DNA of 64,000 nucleotides from Mycoplasmatota bacterium (GCA_030600605.1 JAUVLT010000001.1:1-64000), one strand, 5' to 3'; positions 20,309 through 29,605 are shown, counted from the stretch's first letter. The notes: generated by a model not told the origin, from the sequence alone. Numbers and translations: made by a program.

Positions 20309-20818
20309 TTATCTGGATTGTCCACTTTTAAATGGAACTGTAACACACTTATTAAACATATGAGATACTATTTCCTTTGAAGAACAAAATTTATCAACCA
20401 ATGAAACTACAAATGATTCTTTAAATCTTGGTGGTCTTAAAGTTAAAGGCCACATGTGAGATGAAATGATATCTTTCTCTTTATTATTGAGCTCAAAATA
20501 CTTTTCAGCATTTTTAAGAGAAATCTTAGAATGCCTAAATCCATGAAGTCCAACATGTGAACCAGGAATATGCCAATCATAAAGAAAAAAATCATGAAGG
20601 AGTGCTCCTCTAGCTGCGGATTTATAATCAAGATTTAGTAATTTACATACTTTGTAACTTTTTAATGATACATTTTTACAGTGATCTAAACATGTTATAT
20701 CACCATGTTGAATATATTGATTCATTGATTGAACAATCTCAGTTTCAATTAAATCACTAATACAATTATTATAACTACTAAGTAGTTTCTCATTCTTAAT
20801 AGTTCTCACAAAATCCAT
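20309..20818 (-). CDS. HD-domain protein
   Basis: DHCKNVSLKSYKVCKLL...ARGALLHDFFLYDW: H...HD pattern. Confidence 0.75.
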   Translation of the reverse strand: MDFVRTIKNEKLLSSYNNCISDLIETEIVQSMNQYIQHGDITCLDHCKNVSLKSYKVCKLLNLDYKSAARGALLHDFFLYDWHIPGSHVGLHGFRHSKISLKNAEKYFELNNKEKDIISSHMWPLTLRPPRFKESFVVSLVDKFCSSKEIVSHMFNKCVTVPFKSGQSR

Positions 20819-20881
20819 AACCTCACTCCTCTCTATATGTTTAGAAATAAATATTTTTATTTTATATTACAATTAATTATT

Positions 20882-21751
20882 CTAGTTTTTCTCATTTCTT
20901 AAGACACTTAATAAATATGAATAACTCTTTGAAGGCGCTTTTGGATACTTACTAAAGAAACGAGAAAGACTCTTAGATTTCAATAGAATTGTATTCAGTT
21001 GTTTAGTTTTACTTTCGATTGATGAAGCAAGTTTAGTACCGCCTTTGTTTCTAATACTTGAAACTTCTCTTCTTAAACTGTTTTTATAATCCCCAAGAGC
21101 TTTTACAAATCCTTCGTCTCTTTCCATTATACTGATATAAGCTTTTTCAAAAATATAGTCGTATTTCCCAGCAAATGATATTTTCAGATTATTCAATTTA
21201 ATAATAATATCTCTTAATCTCAATAGATCTCTAAATGTATATATACTATCAATCAGAAAAAATGTATAAAAAATCAATACAAACACCAATAAGTAATTTG
21301 GTGAAATACTATTGTAAATACTATCAAATATAGGGTTAACAAAATGCCATAATAAAAATCCACCTATACCAAATAAGATTGTGTAATCTAAAGCAACTCT
21401 CCCATGTAAATTGAATTTACGATTACTATAATCCCACCATCTTGTTTTAAATGCAATCTCTAATCCCAGCGAAGTAAAGTATTCCCACACAGCCGAGATT
21501 AAGCTAATAAATATGATTTGTATTATTACAAGAAGAATACTGCCATCTATACTTTCAAATATACTCATACTTAGAATAATCGTTAAACTAGCATAACCAT
21601 ATATTGGAATGTAAGGTCCTTTCAAGAAACCTCTATTAACGTACTTCTTTTCATTAAAAGATACATATGGTGTTTCCCAAATCCATCCTATTACAGAATA
21701 AATTATAAAAAGAAATAAAATTTTTACTATCATATTGTTTATAATAAGCAA
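20882..21751 (-). CDS. Putative ABC-transporter type IV (CmpB-like) membrane protein
   Basis: YSVIGWIWETPYVSFNEKKYVNRGFLKGPYIPIYGYASLTII is characteristic of the family. Confidence 0.8.
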   Translation of the reverse strand: MLIINNMIVKILFLFIIYSVIGWIWETPYVSFNEKKYVNRGFLKGPYIPIYGYASLTIILSMSIFESIDGSILLVIIQIIFISLISAVWEYFTSLGLEIAFKTRWWDYSNRKFNLHGRVALDYTILFGIGGFLLWHFVNPIFDSIYNSISPNYLLVFVLIFYTFFLIDSIYTFRDLLRLRDIIIKLNNLKISFAGKYDYIFEKAYISIMERDEGFVKALGDYKNSLRREVSSIRNKGGTKLASSIESKTKQLNTILLKSKSLSRFFSKYPKAPSKSYSYLLSVLRNEKN

Positions 21752-21794
21752 CCTTATATAAAGAGCCCATTACTTCCTCCTTTGAACAACCTAA

Positions 21795-22319
21795 TTAATT
21801 GTAGATTAATTTATAGATTATATCTGTCATTTCGTCAATAGATTCTTCTCTCGAATTTTTTATCCATTCGACAGCAATTGCAAATAAAGCACCTTCATAA
21901 AATTTAACTCTATACTTCTCTGTATTATCTAAACCAAAGATACTTTTTAAAATATTAGAAATCTCAATTTCAAATGATTGCATTATTAGATAATCTAGTT
22001 TATTTTTTAAAAGTATTTCAAATAGATCAGCATATTCATTAAAAATAGTTATTATTTTTTTAATTGCGTTAGATACAGCATTTTCTTCATATATATTCTT
22101 TACTAAATCAGACATCAATTCTTCATAAATCTTTTTGCCTTGATTAATTAGAATGTCTTCTTTTGATTCAAAGTTTCTGTAAAATGTCAACCTTGCTACT
22201 CCTGCTTTTGATGTAATATCACTAATTGAGATATCTCTAAAAGCATTTTTTTTCATTAATGTTATCAATGCCCTAAAAATCCACTCTTTACTTCTAGTTA
22301 CTTGTTTATTTTCTTTCAT
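21795..22319 (-). CDS. TetR/AcrR family transcriptional regulator
   Basis: N-terminal HTH: WIFRALITLMKKNAFRDISISDITSKAGVARLTFYRNFESKEDIL. Internal ATG at 22319 preferred (KKGENMKENK). Confidence 0.9.
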   Translation of the reverse strand: MKENKQVTRSKEWIFRALITLMKKNAFRDISISDITSKAGVARLTFYRNFESKEDILINQGKKIYEELMSDLVKNIYEENAVSNAIKKIITIFNEYADLFEILLKNKLDYLIMQSFEIEISNILKSIFGLDNTEKYRVKFYEGALFAIAVEWIKNSREESIDEMTDIIYKLIYN

Positions 22320-22414
22320 ATTTTCTCCTTTTTGATATGAAAAATCATGTTTATTAATACTAATTGAAAGAAATGTACTCTCCATTTACTATCTAATTTT
22401 TATAATAACATAAA

Positions 22415-22437
22415 AATGTTACAAATGCTACATTTGT
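22415..22437. promoter_or_regulatory. Candidate TetR operator
   Basis: AATGTTACAAATGCTACATTTGT, 19/23 identical to AATGTAACAAATGCAACAAATGT at 17153. Confidence 0.5.
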
Positions 22438-22580
22438 TTCTATTGATACATCTACTAATACAAGAATTTGAATAGTTGATTAAATCTCAAAAAAATTTTA
22501 AACAGAGGAACTTATATATTCCTTTTATTTTATGCTTGTTAATTATATTGCTAAGAAATAAATTCTATGCTATAGTGTAC

Positions 22581-22616
22581 ATGTAACAAATATAACATTT
22601 TTTACATTTGATACAT
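22581..22616. promoter_or_regulatory. Further copy of the candidate operator
   Basis: ATGTAACAAATATAACATTTTTTACATTTGATACAT. Confidence 0.45.
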
Positions 22617-22695
22617 TAGATGTATATGAGAAACTGATATGGCTCTTTTTTTTACATTGATTAGCATATAAGCCCATATCGATTAAGGAGGTTAT

Positions 22696-23337
22696 ATGGA
22701 TTTACATGATAAACTCAAATTGTTACGCACACTAAATGGATTTACTCAGCAAGAAGTAGCCGAGAAGTTTTACATAAGTCGGCAAGCTGTCCAAAAATGG
22801 GAGTGTGGAGAAACAGCACCAGACATTTCAAAATTACATGATTTATCTTCAACTTATAGATTGTCAGTTGATGATTTACTAAACATTAATCTAGATGAAA
22901 AATCCATTAAGAAATTGTTCTTACATCCAACCACCAACTTTCAGCAAGAAGGTCTTAAAATATTGAATATGTTAAGAAACCCTTCAAAAATCGATTATCT
23001 CGTATTAGCGATAATAGTTGTTAGTACCGGGATCGTATTGGCTTTATTACATTTTTTGGGCATTATTTTAGTAATAATAAATTTATTAATTTTTCTATCT
23101 CTTTCTGCTTCTAGTATTTATTTCACCATCAACTTAATTTTCAACATTCATAATGGTATTTCTGTTCTTTTAATGAATGCAGGATTTGCTTTAATTAGTT
23201 TCAGTTCAACTTATATAGTTTACTTATTCTTCTTCTGGCTGATAAAAACTTATACAAACCTAGTTAAAATAATCTCAAATAGGTTCAAAGAATATAATCT
23301 TCTTAAGGTTTTGATATTTTATGAAAAAGAAAAATAA
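22696..23337 (+). CDS. XRE-family HTH protein with C-terminal membrane segments
   Basis: LKLLRTLNGFTQQEVAEKFYISRQAVQKWECGETAPDISKLHDLSSTYRLSVDDLL followed by hydrophobic segments. Confidence 0.85.
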   Translation: MDLHDKLKLLRTLNGFTQQEVAEKFYISRQAVQKWECGETAPDISKLHDLSSTYRLSVDDLLNINLDEKSIKKLFLHPTTNFQQEGLKILNMLRNPSKIDYLVLAIIVVSTGIVLALLHFLGIILVIINLLIFLSLSASSIYFTINLIFNIHNGISVLLMNAGFALISFSSTYIVYLFFFWLIKTYTNLVKIISNRFKEYNLLKVLIFYEKEK

Positions 23338-23431
23338 AGTAATGATAGTATTATTACTTTTAGGAATCATATTTCTAATTATTGGTTATTTCACTGGAGA
23401 AGTTGATAATATTTTCTTTTGGGCGTTCTAA
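23321..23431 (+). CDS. Small membrane protein (36 aa) overlapping the end of the HTH gene
   Basis: MKKKNKVMIVLLLLLGIIFLIIGYFTGEVDNIFFWAF*, overlapping the previous CDS by 17 nt; not in the ORF track. Confidence 0.5.
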   Translation: MKKKNKVMIVLLLLGIIFLIIGYFTGEVDNIFFWAF

Positions 23432-23571
23432 TACTCAAAAGCAAGCATTGCTTTACAATTGCAAGTATTGAGTGGTTGATGCAATTGTGTTTATTCTTTA
23501 AAATAGAATTATAAAGCAGAAGATATAAGAAGAAATATTTGCTTTAAAAAAAAGAAAGGAAATGAAAAATT

Positions 23572-23688
23572 ATGTTCTTAACTTTATTAGCAGTTTCACA
23601 AACAGCCTGGATTATCGGTGCTGTCGCTTTAGGGCTTGCTTTAATCGGCGGTGGAGTTTATTACTTCGTATATTATCGTAATAAATAA
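23572..23688 (+). CDS. Small membrane protein (38 aa)
   Basis: MFLTLLAVSQTAWIIGAVALGLALIGGGVYYFVYYRNK*; upstream AGAAAGGA and a strong terminator directly downstream. Confidence 0.6.
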   Translation: MFLTLLAVSQTAWIIGAVALGLALIGGGVYYFVYYRNK

Positions 23689-23695
23689 TTTCAAA

Positions 23696-23732
23696 AAACA
23701 TATGATTTTACTCTAAATCATATGTTTTTTTT
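23696..23732 (+). terminator. Rho-independent terminator
   Basis: AAACATATGATTT-TACTCT-AAATCATATGTTTTTTTT. Confidence 0.85.
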
Positions 23733-23767
23733 GTCTTGTTATCTTGTTGTTATGGAGTTTTGTTGTT

Positions 23768-24063
23768 TTACCTAATTGTTGGAGGTTTAGCGTAAGAACC
23801 AAATAAGTATACTTTATTAATATCATACTTCTTAGCAACAACACTTACTTTAGATTTAATTTGTGAATAGGTTAATATACCATGGCTTTTACTTATATTA
23901 ATTAATTGTTCTCTTTTAAAGTTCAATAATTTATCTATAACTAAATTCATTACCCATTCACTTGTTTTTTTGTTCCTTGTTCCCATTTTTGTAATGTCCT
24001 TACTGGAATATTTAAATACCTCGATAATTCACTTTGAGTCAAATTATAATTAATAATTGTCAC
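23768..24063 (-). pseudogene. Degraded HTH + nucleotidyltransferase (MNT-like) gene, frameshifted and truncated
   Basis: One frame reads MTIINYNLTQSELSRYLNIPVRTLQKWEQGTKK. After an A7 run the continuation ...TSEWVMNLVIDKLLNF...VAKKYDINKVYLFGSYA is in another frame and stops just after GSYA. Confidence 0.7.
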
Positions 24064-24251
24064 TCCTTTGCTTTATGAATATTTTAATCTTAATCATATA
24101 CAGAAGTTAATTTCTCAATCTAACTTTAATTCAAATATCGACCATTACTATTAAGATACAAGGAAGAACAAAGAGGTTTGGGTTTATTTCATATAAATCA
24201 AAAAAGTTAAAGAATCCAATAAATTTGAAACAAGGATAATGTATCGTTCTG

Positions 24252-24360
24252 TTATTTCAAATTTTAGTAAATAATCGAAATAATTGTATAATTCTGTATT
24301 CTTATTTCAATTTTAGTTGTATTTTTGAAATAAAAGTGATAAAATATAGTTGTTATTTCA
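24252..24360. promoter_or_regulatory. Repeated TTATTTCAA / TTGAAATAA inverted repeats upstream of fic
   Basis: TTATTTCAA at 24252 and TCGAAATAA at 24275; TTATTTCAA at 24302 and TTGAAATAA at 24325; half-site TTATTTCA at 24353. Confidence 0.65.
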
Positions 24361-24379
24361 TTTATATGGAGGTGATCAT

Positions 24380-25528
24380 ATGAAAAGGCAAGGTGAATAT
24401 GTACAAAACTTATCTGGTGATTTATCATTTAAATCTTTCAAACCAGCAAACCTACCACCTACGCCTAGTATAGTCATTGATGATGATATGTTAAAAGGAC
24501 TATCAGAAGCAAGCAGATTACTTGGAAAATTAGACGCTAAATCGTCTGATATTCCTAATAAAGAATTATACATCTCAATGTATATTAGAAAAGAGGCATT
24601 GTTATCAAGCCAAATTGAAGGGACTCAAGCAACATTAGATGATATATTTGATCCGCATATTGAAGAAAATATCAATTTGGATGTAACCGATGTGATTAAC
24701 TATATAAAAGCATCAAATTATGCAAATGAGTTGTTAGAAGAATTACCAATATCTAATCGATTCCTAAAAAAAGTTCATGAAGTACTGGTTGCTGGTATCC
24801 GTGGTGACGATAAAAACCCTGGTGAGTTTAGAAGATCACAAAATTGGATTGGTCCACAAGGAAGTACACTTAAAAACGCAAATTTCATACCACCAAACAT
24901 ATCTGATATGATTGAATCGATGAGTTCATTAGAAGAATTCATTCACTACAATGAGAATACAGAAAATTTATTAAAAATAGCTCTTACACATTATCAGTTT
25001 GAAACAATTCATCCATTTTTGGATGGTAACGGTAGGATTGGACGATTACTTATTAATCTAATGTTGAAAGAATATAATATTTTGATTCATGATACTTTAT
25101 ATATCTCATGTTTCTTTAAACGTAACAGAATTGAGTATTATGACCGTCTAATGGATGTAAGATTAAAAGGTCATTATGAACAGTGGATTAAGTTCTTCCT
25201 TCAAGGAATAATAGAATCTGCCATAAATTCAATAGAATGCATTGATGCTCTAGTATTTTTACATAAAAAGCACTATAATCTAATCCACTCTAGTATCAAA
25301 GGTACAAAGAGCACAGTAATAAGTGTTTTTAATATTTTACATACTCAACCAATTATTGATATAGGTGACACAGCTAAAAAAATCAATAAAGCTTACAACA
25401 CGACTGCTAGTGCTGTAAATCGTCTAGTAGAACTTGGTATTTTGAAGCAATATGACTCAAAAGCAAGAAACAGAGTATTCGTGTATGAGGACTATTTATC
25501 AATCCTTAGAGAAGGTACTGAACTCTAA
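24380..25528 (+). CDS. Fic/DOC family protein
   Basis: HYQFETIHPFLDGNGRIGRLLINLML (Fic motif HPFxxGNGRxxR); N-terminal SSQIEGTQATLDDIF (inhibitory-helix-like motif); RBS GGAGGTGATC before ATG 24380. Confidence 0.93.
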   Translation: MKRQGEYVQNLSGDLSFKSFKPANLPPTPSIVIDDDMLKGLSEASRLLGKLDAKSSDIPNKELYISMYIRKEALLSSQIEGTQATLDDIFDPHIEENINLDVTDVINYIKASNYANELLEELPISNRFLKKVHEVLVAGIRGDDKNPGEFRRSQNWIGPQGSTLKNANFIPPNISDMIESMSSLEEFIHYNENTENLLKIALTHYQFETIHPFLDGNGRIGRLLINLMLKEYNILIHDTLYISCFFKRNRIEYYDRLMDVRLKGHYEQWIKFFLQGIIESAINSIECIDALVFLHKKHYNLIHSSIKGTKSTVISVFNILHTQPIIDIGDTAKKINKAYNTTASAVNRLVELGILKQYDSKARNRVFVYEDYLSILREGTEL

Positions 25529-25543
25529 AACCACTGCACTGTC

Positions 25544-26071
25544 TTGGCTCCTTCATCAACACAAAGACTTATCATAATTTGGTATCAAACTGCTGTTTTT
25601 ACATATATCATTTACGACATTATAGTGTACGAGGATTCGACTGATGGTGATTATTCTTACATATTCGATTACGCAGTCAACAAATGGAATAATTTAGGTA
25701 ATGTAACCATATACAATTACTATCAACTTCCAAATCAGGATCCTTCTCTTAGAATTGAAGAAATATATGATCCTAACAATGATTACATAGCATATTATGA
25801 TTATGATTTTATTGATGAAATTTTTTTAATTACCTATTCAGATACATTCTTTGCATCAATTTCTGATGATACAAGAAAAAGAGCGATTTTACATGAGTTT
25901 GGACATGCATTGGGGTTGTTCGAATTTAACTTAACAGTGGATGTAAATGGGCAGTTAGTAGGCCCAGCAATACCTGAACACAGATATAATGCAATGAATC
26001 AAGGTGTAAGAGATTTTCCTCTCGAACCTGGAAGTTGTGATATCGAAGTATATGATTATCTCTGGGAATAG
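25544..26071 (+). pseudogene. Matrixin-like zinc metalloprotease fragment, probably 5'-truncated
   Basis: HEFGHALGLFE zinc motif and YNAMNQG Met-turn-like motif. Only a TTG as possible start, no recognisable RBS or signal peptide. Confidence 0.6.
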
Positions 26072-26086
26072 AAAGTAGGTAAGACT

Positions 26087-26677
26087 ATGATGAAAATTAA
26101 TAGAAGTTTAATTTTGGTTATAATTTGTTGTTTGTTATTAACAAGTTGCAATAATGATGATGAGCAAAAGGAAATTATAGCTGAAGAAACTCCACCATGC
26201 TTTAATACTGATATGACAATATCTCGCAATCCTACTCTGCAACAAGTCGAATACACAGTCAGCGAGCAAATTGAAAAAGTTGATTACGTAACTGTAATAC
26301 GAATTGATTCTTTTATAGAGGAATCACTTGATATAAACGATAAACCAATATCATTGTTTCGATCAACAGTATTGGAAAACTTGAAAGCTAATTTACAGCA
26401 AGAATCTATACTAGAAGCTAATGTGTTTTGTGTTCATGTTGAGGAAGATGATACTTATATATATCTTAGTAGATATGGATTCAATATGAATCCAGATGAT
26501 TACTTCAGAGAGGGCAACTACTATTTAGTACTTGCAAAACTTGGATTAGACAATGAATTACTTATATTGTACTATAGAGAATTACCAAATTATAATGAGT
26601 ACATTTCTCTAGAAAATCAAACTCAATCAATAATAGATATTGTTCAACCATACATCGATGCTTTATTAGGTAATTAA
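26087..26677 (+). CDS. Putative lipoprotein
   Basis: MMKINRSLILVIICCLLLTSCNND lipobox; 196 aa. Confidence 0.65.
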   Translation: MMKINRSLILVIICCLLLTSCNNDDEQKEIIAEETPPCFNTDMTISRNPTLQQVEYTVSEQIEKVDYVTVIRIDSFIEESLDINDKPISLFRSTVLENLKANLQQESILEANVFCVHVEEDDTYIYLSRYGFNMNPDDYFREGNYYLVLAKLGLDNELLILYYRELPNYNEYISLENQTQSIIDIVQPYIDALLGN

Positions 26678-26705
26678 GTAATTTCTTATATCATTTATTT
26701 AAAGA

Positions 26706-26743
26706 AACATATTAGACTTTAATACATCTAATATGTTTTTTTC
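26706..26743 (+). terminator. Rho-independent terminator
   Basis: AACATATTAGA...TCTAATATGTTTTTTT. Confidence 0.8.
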
Positions 26744-26917
26744 TTATGTAGTTATTCTGATTTGTATAATTATCTAATTACTCTTGTGAGTGAGCACGGC
26801 CAGATACCTTTCCTCTTAACCTCTACTTCATTGTTATCCTTCTTCAACAGAACTAATTCCAAGAGGTGCTAAATCCTAGTCCAGAGTAACGGGCTTTTCG
26901 GATAAAGACCAAATAAA

Positions 26918-26938
26918 AAGACGTTTTGAACGTCTTTG
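26918..26938 (-). terminator. Terminator downstream of tRNA-Cys
   Basis: Minus strand AAAGACGTTCAAAACGTCTTTTTATTT. Confidence 0.7.
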
Positions 26939-26949
26939 TAAAATCTTAA

Positions 26950-27024
26950 TGGAGGTCCCGACCAGATTCGAACTGGTGGTCACGGAGTTGCAGTCCATTG
27001 CCTTAGCCACTTGGCTACGGGACC
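26950..27024 (-). tRNA. tRNA-Cys (GCA)
   Basis: GGTCCCGTAGCCAAGTGGCTAAGGCAATGGACTGCAACTCC...GGTTCGAATC-type arm...CGGGACCTCCA; CCA encoded. Confidence 0.95.
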
Positions 27025-27163
27025 TTATTGTCCTTTTATATTATAATAGTAATAGTGTTTAAAAGCAAGTATTTTAGGCATATTTGAGCTAATACATAAA
27101 GAAATTTTGTTTCTTTAATGTTGTATAGTATAATGGTAAAGAAGTCTGGAAAGGAGAGATAGT

Positions 27164-29551
27164 ATGGACATGAATATGATTATGGCATTTTTAGCTAATA
27201 TTTTACTTTTATTAGGGATTGCAGTTGTTTATTCTATTTTTCCAACCGATTCTAAAATTTGCCCAACATTAAAAAGTATAATTATGGGTATTTTAATTTC
27301 AATAATTGGAATAACTATAATGTCTACTCCATATGAACTTGCTCCTGGAGTTGTATTTGACGCAAGAGCTGTTGTAATTAGTATGACAGGAATGTTTATC
27401 GGACTAATTCCAACAATAATTGCTGCTTTATTCATGTCATTATATCGGATATATATTGGTGGTGCTGGAGCATTTACTGGTGTTTTATGGATTCTTGTAG
27501 CTGCTGCAATAGGTCTTTTATGGAGAAAGTTTAGACTAAAAAACCAAAAACTTGAGAAAGTAAAAATTACGTGGATGGAGTTATATTTATATTCACTATT
27601 CATTCAAATAATAATGATTGCCTTACTATTTACTTTACCAAGTGAAATTAGAATAGATGTTATTAGAGAAGTTGCTTTCCCATTAATTGCAATCTATCCT
27701 CTTGGAGGTCTTCTTATCGCGCAATTTATGCTAATTCAAAGATTTAGATATCTACAAAATATAAAAACCGCCGAATCTGAGGTTCAGTATCGAAATATCT
27801 TTCAGAAAAGTAAAACAATGATGTTTTTACTGGGTTCAGAGTCTGGAAAAATTTATGATGTTAATGATTCCACGATAGAAAAATACGGATATACAAAAGA
27901 AGAATTATTAAAAATGAATATTAAAGATATTAATACATTATCATCAGAACAAGTACAATTTGAAATTGAAAAAGCTAAAACACAAGAAAAGAACTATTTT
28001 GAATTTTCACATCGTTTAAAAAATGGTGAAATAATCGAAGTAGAAGTTCATTCTGGCCCTATTGTATTGAACGATGAAACATTCCTTCTAACCTCAGTAT
28101 ATGATATTACTCAAATGATGGAAAAAGAAAGACAATTTAAAGATGTAGATGAAAAATTAAAAGCAACATTATTGAGTGTTGGTGAAGGAATTGTTGTTAC
28201 AGACGATACATCTAGAATAACTTTAATCAATGATAGAGCTATTGAATTACTAGGTGAAACAAGAAATCTTTCAAGAAGAAAAATCTATAATGTTTTTAGA
28301 ATCTATTCTAATCAAAACAATAAAACATTTAAAGATATATATATGAGCTGTATTCAAAACAAACTACCATTTAAAAGTGATGGAACATATAGTTTGATTA
28401 CTAATGATAATGATGTTGAAATTTTTATCGATTTTACAATTTCTCCAATAAATTTTGAAGAAGGTGTAAATCACGGAACAATCCTAGTAATTAGGGATGT
28501 AACAATCGAAAAAGCAAGACAAGATGAAATTAGATTTATTAGTCATCACGATTACTTAACAAATCTTTATAATAGATTTCACTTTGAAGAACAAATAACT
28601 CGATTAGACACTTCCAGACAATTACCATTAACAATAATTTTAGGGGACGTTAATGGATTAAAACTTCTTAATGATACCTTCAGTCATTTAGAGGGAGATA
28701 ATTTACTAGTTGAAGTTGGAAACATTATGAAAAAAGCAATTCGATCTGAGGATATTTTATCAAGATGGGGTGGAGATGAATTTGTAATATTGTTGCCACA
28801 AACATCTTTTGATGATGCTCAAAAAGTTTATCAAAGAATTAAAGATTTATGCCAAAAATCAATGTTTAAACCAATTACACCAAGTATTTCATTAGGTTGT
28901 GCTACTAAAACAACATCCAGCGAAAATATTTATGACGTCTTAAAAATTGCTGAAGAAAGAATGTACCGCGAAAAACTTCAAGAAGGTAAAAGTATGAGAA
29001 ACAGTTTGATTACTGCTCTTGAGAATACTCTTCTAGAAAAAAGTAATGAATCTCATAATCACACAATTGATATGATTAAAATTGCTGAAAAATTTGCTCT
29101 AAAACTCAATCTAAATCAAGATGATACAAACACCTTAACACTACTTGCAAGATTGCATGATATAGGAAAAATTGCTATTGATGATGATATACTAAGAAAA
29201 CCCGAAGAACTTGATGAAAACGAATGGAAAAAAATAAGAACACACCCAGAAGTTGGAAGTAGAATAGTTAAATCTATTCCTGAATTGCAACATCTTGAAA
29301 AAGGAATCTTATTTCATCACGAACACTTTGATGGAACAGGTTACCCTAATCAATTAAAAGGTTATGAAATTCCACTTGTCGCAAGAATCATTTCAATTAT
29401 TGATGCATATGTAGTAATGACTACCGGAAGAGTATACCAGCCAATTGTTTCACATAACGCTGCAATCGCAGAAATAAAGAAAAAATCAGGAAAACAATTC
29501 GATCCTAATTTAGTTACTAAATTCATTTCAATGTTTAAAGAGCGTAAATAG
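27164..29551 (+). CDS. Membrane sensor with PAS domains, GGDEF and HD-GYP domains
   Basis: 5TM-LYT-like N-terminus, PAS-like segments, RWGGDEFVILL, then LHDIGKIAID and HHEHFDGTGYP. Confidence 0.92.
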   Translation: MDMNMIMAFLANILLLLGIAVVYSIFPTDSKICPTLKSIIMGILISIIGITIMSTPYELAPGVVFDARAVVISMTGMFIGLIPTIIAALFMSLYRIYIGGAGAFTGVLWILVAAAIGLLWRKFRLKNQKLEKVKITWMELYLYSLFIQIIMIALLFTLPSEIRIDVIREVAFPLIAIYPLGGLLIAQFMLIQRFRYLQNIKTAESEVQYRNIFQKSKTMMFLLGSESGKIYDVNDSTIEKYGYTKEELLKMNIKDINTLSSEQVQFEIEKAKTQEKNYFEFSHRLKNGEIIEVEVHSGPIVLNDETFLLTSVYDITQMMEKERQFKDVDEKLKATLLSVGEGIVVTDDTSRITLINDRAIELLGETRNLSRRKIYNVFRIYSNQNNKTFKDIYMSCIQNKLPFKSDGTYSLITNDNDVEIFIDFTISPINFEEGVNHGTILVIRDVTIEKARQDEIRFISHHDYLTNLYNRFHFEEQITRLDTSRQLPLTIILGDVNGLKLLNDTFSHLEGDNLLVEVGNIMKKAIRSEDILSRWGGDEFVILLPQTSFDDAQKVYQRIKDLCQKSMFKPITPSISLGCATKTTSSENIYDVLKIAEERMYREKLQEGKSMRNSLITALENTLLEKSNESHNHTIDMIKIAEKFALKLNLNQDDTNTLTLLARLHDIGKIAIDDDILRKPEELDENEWKKIRTHPEVGSRIVKSIPELQHLEKGILFHHEHFDGTGYPNQLKGYEIPLVARIISIIDAYVVMTTGRVYQPIVSHNAAIAEIKKKSGKQFDPNLVTKFISMFKERK

Positions 29552-29560
29552 CGCTCTTTT
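29537..29560 (+). terminator. Rho-independent terminator
   Basis: AAAGAGCG-TAAATAG-CGCTCTTTTT. Confidence 0.75.
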
Positions 29561-29605
29561 TACATAAAAAAGTTAAAACAATAAGTTTTAACTTTAGTTT
29601 TTTAA

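Noticed and set aside
23562-23681. Alternative overlapping frame MKNYVLNFISSFTNSLDYRCCRFRACF... at the small-ORF locus
   Set aside because: The SD would be only ~2 nt from its ATG, and the product is an unnatural Arg/Cys-rich shadow of the hydrophobic ORF.
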